From: UBA6244 sp965140775
GTDB taxonomy: Bacteria; Bacteroidota; Bacteroidia; Bacteroidales; F082
DNA length: 64,000 bases
NCBI GenBank assembly: GCA_965140775.1
Contig: OZ223471.1
Location: forward strand, 3,410,001-3,474,000
Reading direction: 5' to 3'
Of this stretch, positions 37,568 to 47,140 are shown one piece after another; positions within the stretch are counted from its first letter, which is position 1; the number at the start of each line of letters is the position of its first letter. A model generated the notes under the pieces. That model did not search any database. It was not told where the DNA came from and was given only the letters and a program-made list of their open reading frames with translations. The position numbers were made by a program, and so were the translations under genes.

Positions 37568-39331
37568 TCAAACAAACAGCTTATCAATTAAGTCGGCATA
37601 CCGTTTAAGAATCAGACTGCGTTTCAATTTGAGGTTGGCTGTAATCTCACCTGAATCCACCGTCCATTCATGGTCGATGAGCTCAAATTTCTTGATTTTC
37701 TCGGTATCGCCAAACTGTTTATTAAAGCAATCAATTTCGCGTTTGAACCTATCGCGAATGATTTTGTTTTTCAACATATCCCCGGTATTGGTCCAGGTAA
37801 CGCCTTTAATTTTACACCAGGTACGCAAGTGTTCAAAGTCAGGAACTATAAGTGCCGCTGCAAATTTTTGGTTTTCGCCAACCACCATGATTTGGTCGAA
37901 AAAGGGCGATTCCTTGATTTTATTTTCCAACAATACAGGTGAAATATATTTTCCCATGGAGGTTTTAAAAATCTCTTTGACGCGACCGGTAATTTTAAGC
38001 AATCTGCCCTCATCGAGAACCCCCACATCGCCTGTATGAAGCCATCCGTCCACGATGGTTTGGGCCGTCATTTCCTCATCTTTAAAATAGCCCTTCATCA
38101 CGTTGGGACCTTTTACCAGAATTTCACCTTCATCGCTAATTTTTACTTCCACATTGCTGAGGGGAGGACCCACCGTTCCAATTTTTCTATCTCCCGGTTT
38201 AAAAGTATTGACGGCAATCACAGGAGAAGATTCGGTCATGCCATATCCTTCTAACACATTGATTCCGGCAGCATTAAATATCCTCGACAGTCGAGGCTGC
38301 AAAGCAGCACCACCCGAAACAATACAAAGCATTTCGCCACCAAAAGCCGATCTCCATTTGCTGAACACCAATTTGTTCATCAAACGGAGTTTGGCGTTAT
38401 AATAAAAACGGTCCGGACGGTCGAACTCAAATTTTAGACCCAGGCTTACCGCGTACCAGAAAATTTGTTTTTGTATCCCCTTGAGCTTTCTACCCTTGGC
38501 CAATATTTTATCATACACCTTTTCCAACAGACGAGGAACGGTAGTCATGATATGGGGATGAATTTCCTGAATATTATCCACGATGGTGGCCATATTTTCG
38601 GCATAGTAAATCGACACCCCTTTGTACTGCAACACATAATTTACCATGCGTTCGTACACGTGACAAAGTGGTAAATAACTCAACCCGCGAGAAGTTTCGT
38701 CCACCGGAAAAATACCTTCGGAAGCCTTTACGTTGCTCAGGATATTTTTATGCGAAAGCATGACTCCCTTGGGGAATCCTGTTGTTCCGGAGGTATAAAT
38801 TAAGGTGGCCACATCATCTTCATGTATCTCACGCTTCACCTGTTCCAATTGGTCTGCATCAACATGCTGCTTGCCCAATTCCACCAACTCGGCAAAGGGT
38901 TTGTATCCTTCCACCTCCTTAAAGGTATATACCGCTTCCACATTTTCAATTTCAGGAAGGATGTGTTCTATTTTCCGGAGCAGTTCCTTTCCGGCCACAA
39001 ACACGATTTTTACACCGGCATGTTTCAGAATATATTTGTAATCTTCTTCGCTTATTGTTGGATAAATGGGCACGTGAATGGCACCCATTTGCATAATGCC
39101 CATGTCGATAAAATTCCATTCCGGACGGTTGTTGGAAATAGTGGCAATGGTATCTCCCCGTTTGATACCAAGATGTGAAAGGGCATAGCTTATGTGGTCG
39201 GCATAACTCTTGTATTCTGCGAGACTGTAAGTAACCCAACGTCCGTTTTCCTTTCCGGCCAGCACATCATTTTTCGGTTGAAAAGCGTGCTCGTAACGTG
39301 CGAGTAAATCAAATATTCTCGTTACTTCCAT
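37568..39331 (-). CDS. AMP-forming long-chain acyl-CoA synthetase
   Basis: A 587-residue ANL-superfamily ligase that activates a carboxylic acid to an acyl-AMP and then to acyl-CoA. The phosphate loop YTSGTTGFPKG is at 179-189; the adenylate motif GYGMTESSP and the GWLHTGDVG hinge follow, and the C-terminal domain has the catalytic lysine region (SMGKYISP). Length and sequence suit the Bacteroidota long-chain fatty acyl-CoA synthetases (FAA1-like). Chain length is inferred. Confidence 0.88.
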   Translation of the reverse strand: MEVTRIFDLLARYEHAFQPKNDVLAGKENGRWVTYSLAEYKSYADHISYALSHLGIKRGDTIATISNNRPEWNFIDMGIMQMGAIHVPIYPTISEEDYKYILKHAGVKIVFVAGKELLRKIEHILPEIENVEAVYTFKEVEGYKPFAELVELGKQHVDADQLEQVKREIHEDDVATLIYTSGTTGFPKGVMLSHKNILSNVKASEGIFPVDETSRGLSYLPLCHVYERMVNYVLQYKGVSIYYAENMATIVDNIQEIHPHIMTTVPRLLEKVYDKILAKGRKLKGIQKQIFWYAVSLGLKFEFDRPDRFYYNAKLRLMNKLVFSKWRSAFGGEMLCIVSGGAALQPRLSRIFNAAGINVLEGYGMTESSPVIAVNTFKPGDRKIGTVGPPLSNVEVKISDEGEILVKGPNVMKGYFKDEEMTAQTIVDGWLHTGDVGVLDEGRLLKITGRVKEIFKTSMGKYISPVLLENKIKESPFFDQIMVVGENQKFAAALIVPDFEHLRTWCKIKGVTWTNTGDMLKNKIIRDRFKREIDCFNKQFGDTEKIKKFELIDHEWTVDSGEITANLKLKRSLILKRYADLIDKLFV

Positions 39332-39357
39332 TATCCTTGAATTTTGGTTTAGTGGTG

Positions 39358-39365
39358 CAAAAGTA
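39358..39365 (-). promoter_or_regulatory. -7 box upstream of the acyl-CoA ligase gene
   Basis: Minus strand TACTTTTG, a perfect TAnnTTTG match, 26 bases before the ATG. The intergenic region to the SDR gene is 159 bases. No well-spaced TTG. Confidence 0.4.
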
Positions 39366-39490
39366 AAAATTATTTTAAACGGCGGCAGTTAACTTATTAA
39401 CAACTAGGACATAGTAGCAATACCGGCGGTTGACAAACTCAACTATTCATGACTGCTTTACAAAAACAGCCATCTGCATGTAAGGCCAAA

Positions 39491-40252
39491 TTACAGCTTT
39501 TTTTCCAACACCACGGCGCTGGCCTGGGCTGTGGGCATAATCACCATGTCGTTGATGTTGACATGGGCAGGTAACGAAGCCACATATACGGCAGCGTTGG
39601 CAATGTCGTCCGGCAGCAATGGGTTAAAACCCTTGTAAACACCGTCGGCGCGTTCCACATCTCCCTTGAAACGTACCACCGAAAATTCCGTTTCCACTGC
39701 TCCCGGTGCTATTTGGGTTACCTTGATGCCATGCTTCACCACATCGATGCGCATCGCTTTGGTGAGGGCGTCCACGGCATGTTTGGTAGCACAATACACG
39801 TTGCCGTTGGGATACACTTCCTTTCCGGCGATGGAACCAATGTTGATAACATGTCCATGGTTTCGCTCAACCATGCCGGGCAATACCGCCCTGCTCACAT
39901 ATAAAAGTCCTTTCACATTGGTGTCGATCATGCGTTCCCAGTCGTCAACCACCCCTTCCTGAAGCGGATTAAGCCCAACGGCAAGTCCCGCATTGTTAAT
40001 CAGAATATCAATGGGCTTCCATTCAGGGGATAAGGAGTTAATTGCCTCGTTTACCTGATGTTGATCGCGAACATCAAACACCAGTGGCAGCACTTTGATT
40101 CCAAATTCATGGGTCAAACTTTTGGCCAGCGACTGCAAGCGGTCGGCACGTCTTCCGGTGATGATAACATGGTCGTTTTGGGCGGCGAATGCCGAAGCAC
40201 AACTCAGCCCGATTCCACTTGTGGCACCGGTAATCATGACAATACGATTCAT
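39491..40252 (-). CDS. YdfG-like short-chain dehydrogenase
   Basis: A 253-residue SDR enzyme. The cofactor loop TGATSGIG is at 8-15, the NNAG motif near 86, the catalytic Ser in NIGSIAGKEVYPN, and YCATK with Tyr and Lys. The C-terminal SVVRFKGD and LPAHVNINDMVIMPTAQ resemble YdfG, the NADP-dependent 3-hydroxy acid / L-allo-threonine dehydrogenase. I chose ATG 40252, which directly precedes the first beta strand; an upstream in-frame start at 40309 adds an unconserved leader. Confidence 0.85.
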   Translation of the reverse strand: MNRIVMITGATSGIGLSCASAFAAQNDHVIITGRRADRLQSLAKSLTHEFGIKVLPLVFDVRDQHQVNEAINSLSPEWKPIDILINNAGLAVGLNPLQEGVVDDWERMIDTNVKGLLYVSRAVLPGMVERNHGHVINIGSIAGKEVYPNGNVYCATKHAVDALTKAMRIDVVKHGIKVTQIAPGAVETEFSVVRFKGDVERADGVYKGFNPLLPDDIANAAVYVASLPAHVNINDMVIMPTAQASAVVLEKKL

Positions 40253-40404
40253 ATGGCTATTTTTAAGAAAAGCCGAAATTACGAAAAATGCAGATTCGGT
40301 GGTCTGCATGCGACAATTGTTTATTTGTCATGCTACAGAAAAGCGCCCTCTAGTTTCTGTTTTCGGTTGAATATCAAGGCAAATTTGGGGTTATCACCCG
40401 ACAA

Positions 40405-42411
40405 TCATTTTCGCGAAAAATCAAGTTTACCCGTAACGCCTGCAGTAACCCACAGGCCTGCAGGAGGAATGTTACCGTAGTCGACGGCTTTGTCGTTCAA
40501 CAGATTTCGGCACATCACATAAAAACTTGCCCACCGGTATTGATAGGTCACTTTTACATTTATCCGGTTCACCGGTTGGTAGGCTTTGGGATCGCCGGAA
40601 TTAAAATCAATATACGACCCGTTTCGTTGTTGAAAGTTGTAAGCCCAGGCGACCGACAGATTTTTTACCCACAATCCGTGGGTACAGGTGATAACAAGGT
40701 TATGCTGCAAATAGTCGAGTGCATACAACGAAAAATATGAAGCCGACGATTTATCCGATTGCAAATAAGTGTAACTCACTCCGGCAGAGCGAATCAAGCG
40801 GTGCAACAAAAGTGGTGCAAGATATTGTACCGAACACGATATTCCATTGGTTTTCATGGAGGTAAGGTTCATGCTGTGCCATTTCTCCCCGGGAGTTTCT
40901 TTTACCCAATCAATCAGGTTTTGGCCATCGCGGTGAAACACAGCTGCAGAGAGGGTAATTTCATCGAAAAAAGCCTTGCTGCCCATTTCGTAAGTGGTGG
41001 CGGTTTCGGGTTGCAGGTTTGGATTACTCACCTGATCAGCACCCTGATAGTATAAGTCGGTAAAGGTGGGTATCCGGAAGGCTTGATTTACACTTCCATA
41101 CACTTTAAGCCAATCGACAACAAAATAACCTACATCCAGGCCCGGCGAAAAATGCCAGTCGAAATCGCTGTTGTAATAGGCCGAAATGCCCCCCGCAAGG
41201 CTGAATCGTCCCCTTTCAAAACTGTGATTCAAAAAAAATGTCATGCTTTGGCGGTCTTTTCGGTGGTTATACCAGGCATCGCCTCGCGAAGCATAAAGGG
41301 TATCCGACATGGGATCGCCCAACACATTGCTGATAATCCCCTCATAACGTGCTTCCATGCCCAGTTGAGAGCGTCCGGCAATGCTGGTCATGCCCACAGA
41401 TAAATTTCCCGTAACCACATCCGTTCGGTGATAATTGTGGCCTTTGTAGGGATACAACCCTGAAGCAGTGGGAAATCCGGCTGTATCGGCACCATTTACA
41501 TATACATCCCCTTGTTTTTGATACCATCGGTCGTCTTCACGAAAAAGTTCAAACCTATCGTACAATCGTCGCCACGAAACATTGGCTTTCAGTGGATAAC
41601 GGGCTCCCTTTTCCAGACTTAGGGAAGCCAATGAGCTCTTGATTTGTTCGTACTGATCGGGATATTTGGCCGTATAGAAACTGTTGGCACCAAATCCCTT
41701 ATCCAGGTAGCCCAGATACAATCGCAACATCCCGTTGCTAAGTTTATAGGTGCTCTCATTATTAATCTGCCAAACGCTAAAGTCTGTATTGCTTGTATAA
41801 CCATCTGATTTATGGCGGCTTACAGAGGTGGAATTCACCCAATTCCCTGAGCGGAAAGCTGCCGACAAATCAGCAAAAAACAATCCAAATTCACCTCCTG
41901 ACACATCGAATCCCAATCGGTTGTTTTCCGGAAGTTCCGTAATCAGGTTAATACCTCCCGAAAAAGCGTTGGAGCCAAACCAACGGGCGCCGGGACCTTC
42001 AAGAATCTCAATTTTATCCACGTTGAACATCATGATGGCCTGGTTGGTATTGTGGTGTCCTGTTTGTGGATCGTTGATACCCACGCCATTATACATGAGC
42101 AGGTTTTGATCCATTCCGCCACCTCGAATACTCAAATCCGACTGCACCCCCAGTCCTCCCCTTTCTCGAACATCTACCCCTCCGTAAAAACGTAGAATGT
42201 CGTCGAGACTTAACACCGGTGCCGAAGCCAACTCGTCGGAGGTAATCACCCGAATGCTTCTGGAAACCTGTCTGAACACCACCGGAGTGGCCGACGAGCT
42301 AATCTCCACTTGCGACAAAGGAATGGTATCCGTTTGCGCGGCAAGAGGTTTCGTTATCATGATAATCAAATAAAATACGGCTGAATATATAATTGTAGGT
42401 CGTAGTGTCAT
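40405..42411 (-). CDS. TonB-dependent outer-membrane receptor
   Basis: A 668-residue receptor with signal peptide (about 1-25, ending PLAAQ). The plug domain (about 45-150) has the usual SIRGGGMDQNLLMYNGV and GPGARWFGSNAFSGGINLIT signatures. The rest is a 22-strand barrel with TonB_dep_Rec family blocks (AFRIPTFTDLYYQGADQ and NPNLQPETATTYEMG). No carboxypeptidase-like N-terminal extension and no SusD neighbour, so it is not a glycan SusC; BtuB- or siderophore-type uptake is possible but the ligand is unknown. It is 99 bases downstream of ispE. Confidence 0.9.
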   Translation of the reverse strand: MTLRPTIIYSAVFYLIIMITKPLAAQTDTIPLSQVEISSSATPVVFRQVSRSIRVITSDELASAPVLSLDDILRFYGGVDVRERGGLGVQSDLSIRGGGMDQNLLMYNGVGINDPQTGHHNTNQAIMMFNVDKIEILEGPGARWFGSNAFSGGINLITELPENNRLGFDVSGGEFGLFFADLSAAFRSGNWVNSTSVSRHKSDGYTSNTDFSVWQINNESTYKLSNGMLRLYLGYLDKGFGANSFYTAKYPDQYEQIKSSLASLSLEKGARYPLKANVSWRRLYDRFELFREDDRWYQKQGDVYVNGADTAGFPTASGLYPYKGHNYHRTDVVTGNLSVGMTSIAGRSQLGMEARYEGIISNVLGDPMSDTLYASRGDAWYNHRKDRQSMTFFLNHSFERGRFSLAGGISAYYNSDFDWHFSPGLDVGYFVVDWLKVYGSVNQAFRIPTFTDLYYQGADQVSNPNLQPETATTYEMGSKAFFDEITLSAAVFHRDGQNLIDWVKETPGEKWHSMNLTSMKTNGISCSVQYLAPLLLHRLIRSAGVSYTYLQSDKSSASYFSLYALDYLQHNLVITCTHGLWVKNLSVAWAYNFQQRNGSYIDFNSGDPKAYQPVNRINVKVTYQYRWASFYVMCRNLLNDKAVDYGNIPPAGLWVTAGVTGKLDFSRK

Positions 42412-42430
42412 CCTCTTTCGTTAAAGCGCG

Positions 42431-42465
42431 CAAAAGTAACCAATCTGCATCAGTTGAAAAGCAAA
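42431..42465 (-). promoter_or_regulatory. Candidate promoter of the TonB receptor gene
   Basis: Minus strand TTTG (42465-42462), 23 bases, TACTTTTG (42438-42431). The -7 box is a perfect match and lies 19 bases before the start codon. The spacing is at the upper limit. Confidence 0.45.
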
Positions 42466-42510
42466 TTAATGGACCTTAACAGCTTTTTCACACAAAATTT
42501 CAGTCTGAAA

Positions 42511-43332
42511 TTATAAGTTGTTGGTTGATAGCTTTCGCGAAAAAATTCTGTGTTCTGAACAACTTTCCGGCAACAAAAGGGGATTTTCGGACAAGGCAAA
42601 TACCGAGGATCCACTTCCTGTGAGAGATACGTAAAGAGCGCCGGCACCTTCCAATTCACCAATAATTTGGCCAATAACCGGAAACATCCTGATGGCCGAG
42701 GACTGAAAATCGTTGACAAGTAATCCTTGCCATTCTCCCGGATGTTTATTGAGGATGTCTGCAATGGGAAGTTTTGGGGTTTTTGGAACAATTTGCCGGA
42801 AGGCCTCGGAAGTAGGGATAAAAAAGGAGGGAGAAATCACCGTAAGCCAGAATCCTGACAAAGAAACGGAGCAATCTGTCATGAGTTCACCCCTACCGCG
42901 TGCCACAACAGGGGTATTACGAATAAAAAACGGACAATCGCTTCCCAAAGTGAGGGCCAACTGCCGGAGTTTTTGGTTGGTGAGTGCCAGATTGAAAAAA
43001 TTGTTGAGCTCGCGAAGAAAAAAAGCGGCATCTGCCGATCCCCCCCCTAAACCGGCACCCATGGGAATATTTTTCAGTAAAGCCACTTTTAACGGCGGGA
43101 TATGATACACCTTATTTAATAGTTCCCAAACCCGGGTCAGAAGATTGTCGTGTGTGGAACCCGGAACAGGTTGGCCATATATAGTCAACGAAAATGTAGT
43201 GCTTTCCACAAATTCCAACACGTCGAACAGAGGTATGGGATAAAAACAGGTTTCCAGGTCATGAAAACCATCCGGACGACGGCGGGTAACCGACAAACCG
43301 AGGTTAATCTTTGCATTTGGAAAACAAATCAT
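42511..43332 (-). CDS. ispE: 4-diphosphocytidyl-2-C-methyl-D-erythritol kinase
   Basis: A 273-residue GHMP kinase of the non-mevalonate isoprenoid pathway. The N-terminal PNAKINLGLSVTRRRPDGFHDL block has the substrate Lys/Asn, and the ATP loop is PMGAGLGGGSADAA near 89-102. The third GHMP motif is in SLTGSGSSVFAL. I chose ATG 43332 because family members start four to six residues before AKINLGL. It gives a link to menaquinone, whose side chain is made from isoprenoids. Confidence 0.94.
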   Translation of the reverse strand: MICFPNAKINLGLSVTRRRPDGFHDLETCFYPIPLFDVLEFVESTTFSLTIYGQPVPGSTHDNLLTRVWELLNKVYHIPPLKVALLKNIPMGAGLGGGSADAAFFLRELNNFFNLALTNQKLRQLALTLGSDCPFFIRNTPVVARGRGELMTDCSVSLSGFWLTVISPSFFIPTSEAFRQIVPKTPKLPIADILNKHPGEWQGLLVNDFQSSAIRMFPVIGQIIGELEGAGALYVSLTGSGSSVFALSENPLLLPESCSEHRIFSRKLSTNNL

Positions 43333-43348
43333 CCCGTGTGTTTTGGTA

Positions 43349-43356
43349 CAAAAATA
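43349..43356 (-). promoter_or_regulatory. -7 box upstream of ispE
   Basis: Minus strand TATTTTTG, a perfect TAnnTTTG match, 16 bases before the chosen ATG. It supports that start rather than the in-frame one at 43371, which would lie upstream of the box. Confidence 0.45.
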
Positions 43357-43429
43357 ATGTATCCCGGCCACATAGTCGGATTAATTGATTATTTGAGAGG
43401 TAAAACGCTATCAATTGGTCAAATCTTCC

Positions 43430-43437
43430 TACTTTTG
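43430..43437 (+). promoter_or_regulatory. -7 box upstream of the GH3-family gene
   Basis: TACTTTTG, a perfect TAnnTTTG match, 29 bases before the ATG. A TTG lies only 12 bases upstream, so the -33 element is unclear. Confidence 0.4.
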
Positions 43438-43466
43438 AAACCTGACTTAAAACAAAAATCCTTTCG

Positions 43467-44975
43467 ATGACAATTCTAAGCTCGGTATTAAACTGGTGGA
43501 TAAAAAAACGGATACATCAAATCGACCTTTTCATTCAGTATCCCCACGAAGTGCAGGAGGAACTGTTTAAAAAACTGATTGCCACGGCCAAGGATACCGA
43601 ATGGGGCAAAAAATACGACTACAAATCCATTGCCAATGCCGATCAGTACCGCGCGCGCGTTCCCATCAGCAACTACGAAGACCTAAAACCATACATCGAC
43701 CAAATGCGCAAGGGTGCCCAAAATGTGTTGTGGCCCGAAGAAATTACCTGGTTTGCCAAATCGTCGGGAACCACCGGCAGCAAAAGCAAATATATACCCG
43801 TAAGTCCCTCGGCACTCGAGGAGTGTCATTACAACGGTGGCAAAGATATGCTGGCCATCTACTTCAACCTGTATCCTGAATCGGGACTATTTGAAGGTAA
43901 GAGCCTGGTGATGGGTGGTAGTCGCAATATCACCGAAATCAGCAACACCCAATATATCGAAGGCGACTTATCGGCCATTTTAATGCACAATTTGCCCCTG
44001 TGGGCACAATTCAAACGGACGCCCTCATTGTCCATAGCCCTGATGGATGAATGGGAAAACAAACTCGAGTTGATGGCTGAATCAACCATCGATCATGACG
44101 TGACGAGCATATCGGGGGTTCCGAGTTGGATGCTGGTGCTGTTGAGAAAAATCCTGGCGAAATCAGGCAAATCCGACCTGAGCGAAGTGTGGCCCAATCT
44201 GGAAGTGTTTTTTCACGGAGGTGTCAATTTTGAACCCTACCGCGCTCAGTTTGAACAGATTATTTCCTCACCAAAAATGGCGTACTCCGACAACTACAAT
44301 GCTTCCGAAGGGTTTTTTGGCATTCAGGATCAGCGCAACAGCACCGACCTGCTCCTGATGCTCGATTACGGCATCTGGTATGAGTTTCTTCCTGTTTCGG
44401 AAATGATGAAGGGAAATAAGCAAACCGTACTGCTGCATGAAGTTCAGGTTGGTGTAAATTACGCACTGATTATCAATACCAACGCGGGATTGTGGCGCTA
44501 CATGATTGGCGACACAGTCATGTTCACCGAAACTAGTCCATACCGGTTGCGCATCACCGGAAGGGTAAAAAATTTCATCAACGCAGTGGGCGAAGAACTC
44601 ATTATCGACAATGCCGAAAAGGCACTGATTACTGCCTGTGCAAAAACCGGTGCCATTGTAAACGAATACACGGCAGCACCGCTTTTTAAAGGAAACGACG
44701 TTACCCACCAATGGCTGATGGAATTTGAAACACCACCTCCTGATCTGGACTTTTTCGAAGAAACCTTCGACAACGCACTCAAATCGCTCAACTCCGATTA
44801 CGAAGCCAAACGATATCACAACCTCGTGTTGAAGCCTCCCATAATTCAGGTGATGAAATCAGGAACTTTTTATCGCTGGATGAAAATGCGAAACAAATTG
44901 GGCGGACAAAACAAGGTGCCGCGGTTGTCGAATGATCGAAAATATGTGGATGAGATATTAAATCTGGAATGGTGA
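43467..44975 (+). CDS. GH3-family acyl/amino-acid ligase
   Basis: A 502-residue member of the GH3 auxin-responsive family, adenylating enzymes that in plants conjugate amino acids to hormones (auxin, jasmonate). The nucleotide loop SSGTTGSKSK is at 99-108, the YNASEG adenosine motif near 273-278, and the LRITGRVKNFINAVGEELI hinge near 366-384. Bacterial members are common in Bacteroidota but their acyl and amino-acid substrates are unknown. The stop codon overlaps the next gene's ATG (tgATGa), which implies coupled translation. Confidence 0.88.
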   Translation: MTILSSVLNWWIKKRIHQIDLFIQYPHEVQEELFKKLIATAKDTEWGKKYDYKSIANADQYRARVPISNYEDLKPYIDQMRKGAQNVLWPEEITWFAKSSGTTGSKSKYIPVSPSALEECHYNGGKDMLAIYFNLYPESGLFEGKSLVMGGSRNITEISNTQYIEGDLSAILMHNLPLWAQFKRTPSLSIALMDEWENKLELMAESTIDHDVTSISGVPSWMLVLLRKILAKSGKSDLSEVWPNLEVFFHGGVNFEPYRAQFEQIISSPKMAYSDNYNASEGFFGIQDQRNSTDLLLMLDYGIWYEFLPVSEMMKGNKQTVLLHEVQVGVNYALIINTNAGLWRYMIGDTVMFTETSPYRLRITGRVKNFINAVGEELIIDNAEKALITACAKTGAIVNEYTAAPLFKGNDVTHQWLMEFETPPPDLDFFEETFDNALKSLNSDYEAKRYHNLVLKPPIIQVMKSGTFYRWMKMRNKLGGQNKVPRLSNDRKYVDEILNLEW

Positions 44976-45646
44976 TGAAAAATATCGCCTTCATACTCGT
45001 GATAATAAGCTCGTTCGCTCAACTGAGAGCGCAGGAATTTGGAATTTTTACTACCTACGGTGGAAGCTCCTACAACAAATATGAGGTAAATACAGGAATC
45101 GGACTTGAATACACCCAACTGAGTGGTCAAAGAAGCAGGTGGGGAGTTTCGGCAGCTTACAGCCACTGTACAAGAGATTATAATGAGATTTTTGGTTCAA
45201 CCATCGACGGAGTATCCACATTTATCCATCAAGTATCACCCAACAATCAACAGCTTGCTTTTAAGCTCAATTATGCGTTCAGGGTGCTGAATCATCCAAA
45301 ATCAGGTTTGTTTCTGGGTCCTGAAATTGGAATTCATTACTTTTTTGTGGATGAGCAGGTACACCGGCTTGCTAACGAAAATCTCGAAGAGGCCAAATAC
45401 CAATCCAACTACACGGAAAGGAATAAGTTTGGCTTTGGATTTTTGTTTGAATTTGAACTTAATGAATTCATATACAAACAACTATCCGTACACATGGGCG
45501 TACATCCGGAGCTTATCCGTTACCAAAAATCGGGGATGGATGGAGGACACCAACCCCCCGTTTGGATCGGAGGACTCAACTTTCAATTGGGAATAAGTTA
45601 TCAATTTAAAAAACAAGGGGAAACAGCATCAGGACCACAGAAGTAA
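44975..45646 (+). CDS. Putative outer-membrane beta-barrel protein
   Basis: A 223-residue protein with signal peptide (about 1-20, ending LRAQ) and beta-strand pattern (TTYGGSSYNKYEV, RWGVSAAYSHC, GGLNFQLGISYQF). It resembles small Bacteroidota barrel proteins but I do not recognise a specific family. I chose ATG 44975, which overlaps the GH3 stop by one base, over an in-frame ATG two codons upstream. The coupling suggests work with the GH3 protein. Confidence 0.7.
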   Translation: MKNIAFILVIISSFAQLRAQEFGIFTTYGGSSYNKYEVNTGIGLEYTQLSGQRSRWGVSAAYSHCTRDYNEIFGSTIDGVSTFIHQVSPNNQQLAFKLNYAFRVLNHPKSGLFLGPEIGIHYFFVDEQVHRLANENLEEAKYQSNYTERNKFGFGFLFEFELNEFIYKQLSVHMGVHPELIRYQKSGMDGGHQPPVWIGGLNFQLGISYQFKKQGETASGPQK

Positions 45647-45749
45647 CTTCCTGCTGCTTGTTTCACCAAATGCCATTGCCTTCCTCGTTTTTATTTTAGA
45701 CCCGTGAGATTGAAACATTTTTTTTACATTCGTAGAAAATTTTACGCTC

Positions 45750-46361
45750 ATGCATGTAGCCATAGCCGGAAATATCGGATCCGGAAAAACAACACTTACC
45801 CGACTGATGTCGAAGCAGTTTGGATGGAAACCCCATTACGAAGATGTGGAAAACAATCCCTATTTACACAGCTTTTATGAAGATATGCAACGGTGGTCAT
45901 TTAACCTTCAGGTGTATTTTCTCAATTCACGCTTCAGGCAGGTGGTAGAAATCAGACGCAGTGGCGACAATATTATTCAGGATAGAACCATTTATGAAGA
46001 TGCCCACATTTTTGCGCCTAACTTACACAGCATGAATCTCATGTCGACGCGTGATTTCGAAAATTATATGTCGTTGTTCGAACTCATGAGCTCCTTTATC
46101 CAGCCTCCCGATTTGCTGATATATCTCAGGGCTTCGGTATCCACGCTGGTGGAACAAATACAGAAACGTGGTCGCGACTATGAAGAATCCATCCGGTTGG
46201 ACTACCTCAAACTTCTTAACGAACGTTATGAAGCCTGGATTGACACTTACAAGAACGGTAAATTACTGATTATCAACGTAGATGACATGGATTTCAACAA
46301 ACCCGAAGACCTGAGTATCGTCATCGACAGGGTAAATGCCGAAATCCACGGGTTGTTTTAA
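45750..46361 (+). CDS. Deoxynucleoside kinase
   Basis: A 203-residue dNK-family salvage kinase (Drosophila dNK / deoxyadenosine kinase-like). The P-loop GNIGSGKT is at 7-14, the DRTIYEDA motif near 77-84 holds the catalytic/substrate residues, and the lid RGRDYEESI near 145. The deoxynucleoside preference cannot be read from sequence. It stands 103 bases after the barrel gene and 20 bases before kdsB. Confidence 0.9.
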   Translation: MHVAIAGNIGSGKTTLTRLMSKQFGWKPHYEDVENNPYLHSFYEDMQRWSFNLQVYFLNSRFRQVVEIRRSGDNIIQDRTIYEDAHIFAPNLHSMNLMSTRDFENYMSLFELMSSFIQPPDLLIYLRASVSTLVEQIQKRGRDYEESIRLDYLKLLNERYEAWIDTYKNGKLLIINVDDMDFNKPEDLSIVIDRVNAEIHGLF

Positions 46362-46381
46362 TAGCTCCTGAAACAAACCCT

Positions 46382-47140
46382 ATGAACATCGCCGTCATTA
46401 TTCCCGCCCGTTACGAGTCCACCCGTTTTCCGGGAAAGCCTTTGGCCCTCATTCAGGGAAAAAGCATGATTCAGCGGGTGGTGGAACAAGCTCACAAAGC
46501 CAAAGATATATATAAAGATATATATAAGGTAGTGGTGGCCACCGACGATGCCCGCATTTACGACCATGTGAAAGGTTTCGGAGGGGACGTCATCCTTACC
46601 GGAACCCACCACCTCAACGGAACATCGCGCTGTTTTGAGGCCATGACCATCCTGCAAAGTACGGGTCAACCGCTGGATGCCGTAATCAATGTGCAAGGCG
46701 ACGAACCCATGATACAACCAGAACAAATCGAAAAACTGGCACAACAAATCATGCAACCCAAAACGGGAATCGCCACCCTCATCAAGAAAATTACCACCAC
46801 AGAAGAACTCTTTAGTCAACATGTTGTAAAAGTGGTGGTGAGCAGTGAAAACAAAGCCCTCTATTTCAGTCGTCAGGCCATTCCTTACTTGCGGGGGGTG
46901 GAACATGAGCGCTGGTTAGATCACCACAGTTTTTACAAGCACATCGGCATTTACGCCTACAAGTGCGACATCCTGAAACAAATCATCGGGATACCTGCCG
47001 GAAACCTGGAGCAAGCCGAGAGTTTGGAGCAGCTTCGCTGGCTCGAAAACGACCTGACCATTCACACCCAAACAACTGAATTTGAAAGCATTGGCATCGA
47101 CACACCAGAAGACCTAAAAAAACTTACTAACAATTTTTGA
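46382..47140 (+). CDS. kdsB: 3-deoxy-manno-octulosonate cytidylyltransferase
   Basis: A 252-residue enzyme making CMP-KDO for the lipopolysaccharide inner core. It has the N-terminal nucleotide loop IIPARYESTRFPGKPL, the VNVQGDEP metal motif near 103, and the QLRWLEN region near the C-terminus. Two oddities are visible: residues 41-48 read KDIYKDIY, an exact in-frame 12-base duplication, and the family motif SGT(D/E)R reads NGTSR at 79-83, losing the acidic residue. The protein is otherwise complete. It is 20 bases after the dNK gene. Confidence 0.93.
   Translation: MNIAVIIPARYESTRFPGKPLALIQGKSMIQRVVEQAHKAKDIYKDIYKVVVATDDARIYDHVKGFGGDVILTGTHHLNGTSRCFEAMTILQSTGQPLDAVINVQGDEPMIQPEQIEKLAQQIMQPKTGIATLIKKITTTEELFSQHVVKVVVSSENKALYFSRQAIPYLRGVEHERWLDHHSFYKHIGIYAYKCDILKQIIGIPAGNLEQAESLEQLRWLENDLTIHTQTTEFESIGIDTPEDLKKLTNNF
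46502..46525 (+). repeat. In-frame 12-base tandem duplication inside kdsB
   Basis: AAAGATATATAT occurs twice without a gap (46502-46513 and 46514-46525), encoding KDIY twice. The unit is AT-rich, unlike its flanks. Gain or loss of a unit keeps the frame. Confidence 0.9.

Noticed and set aside
40405..42411. Cobalamin riboswitch ahead of the TonB receptor
   Set aside because: The gap between ispE and the receptor start is only 99 bases and shows no B12-box-like sequence.
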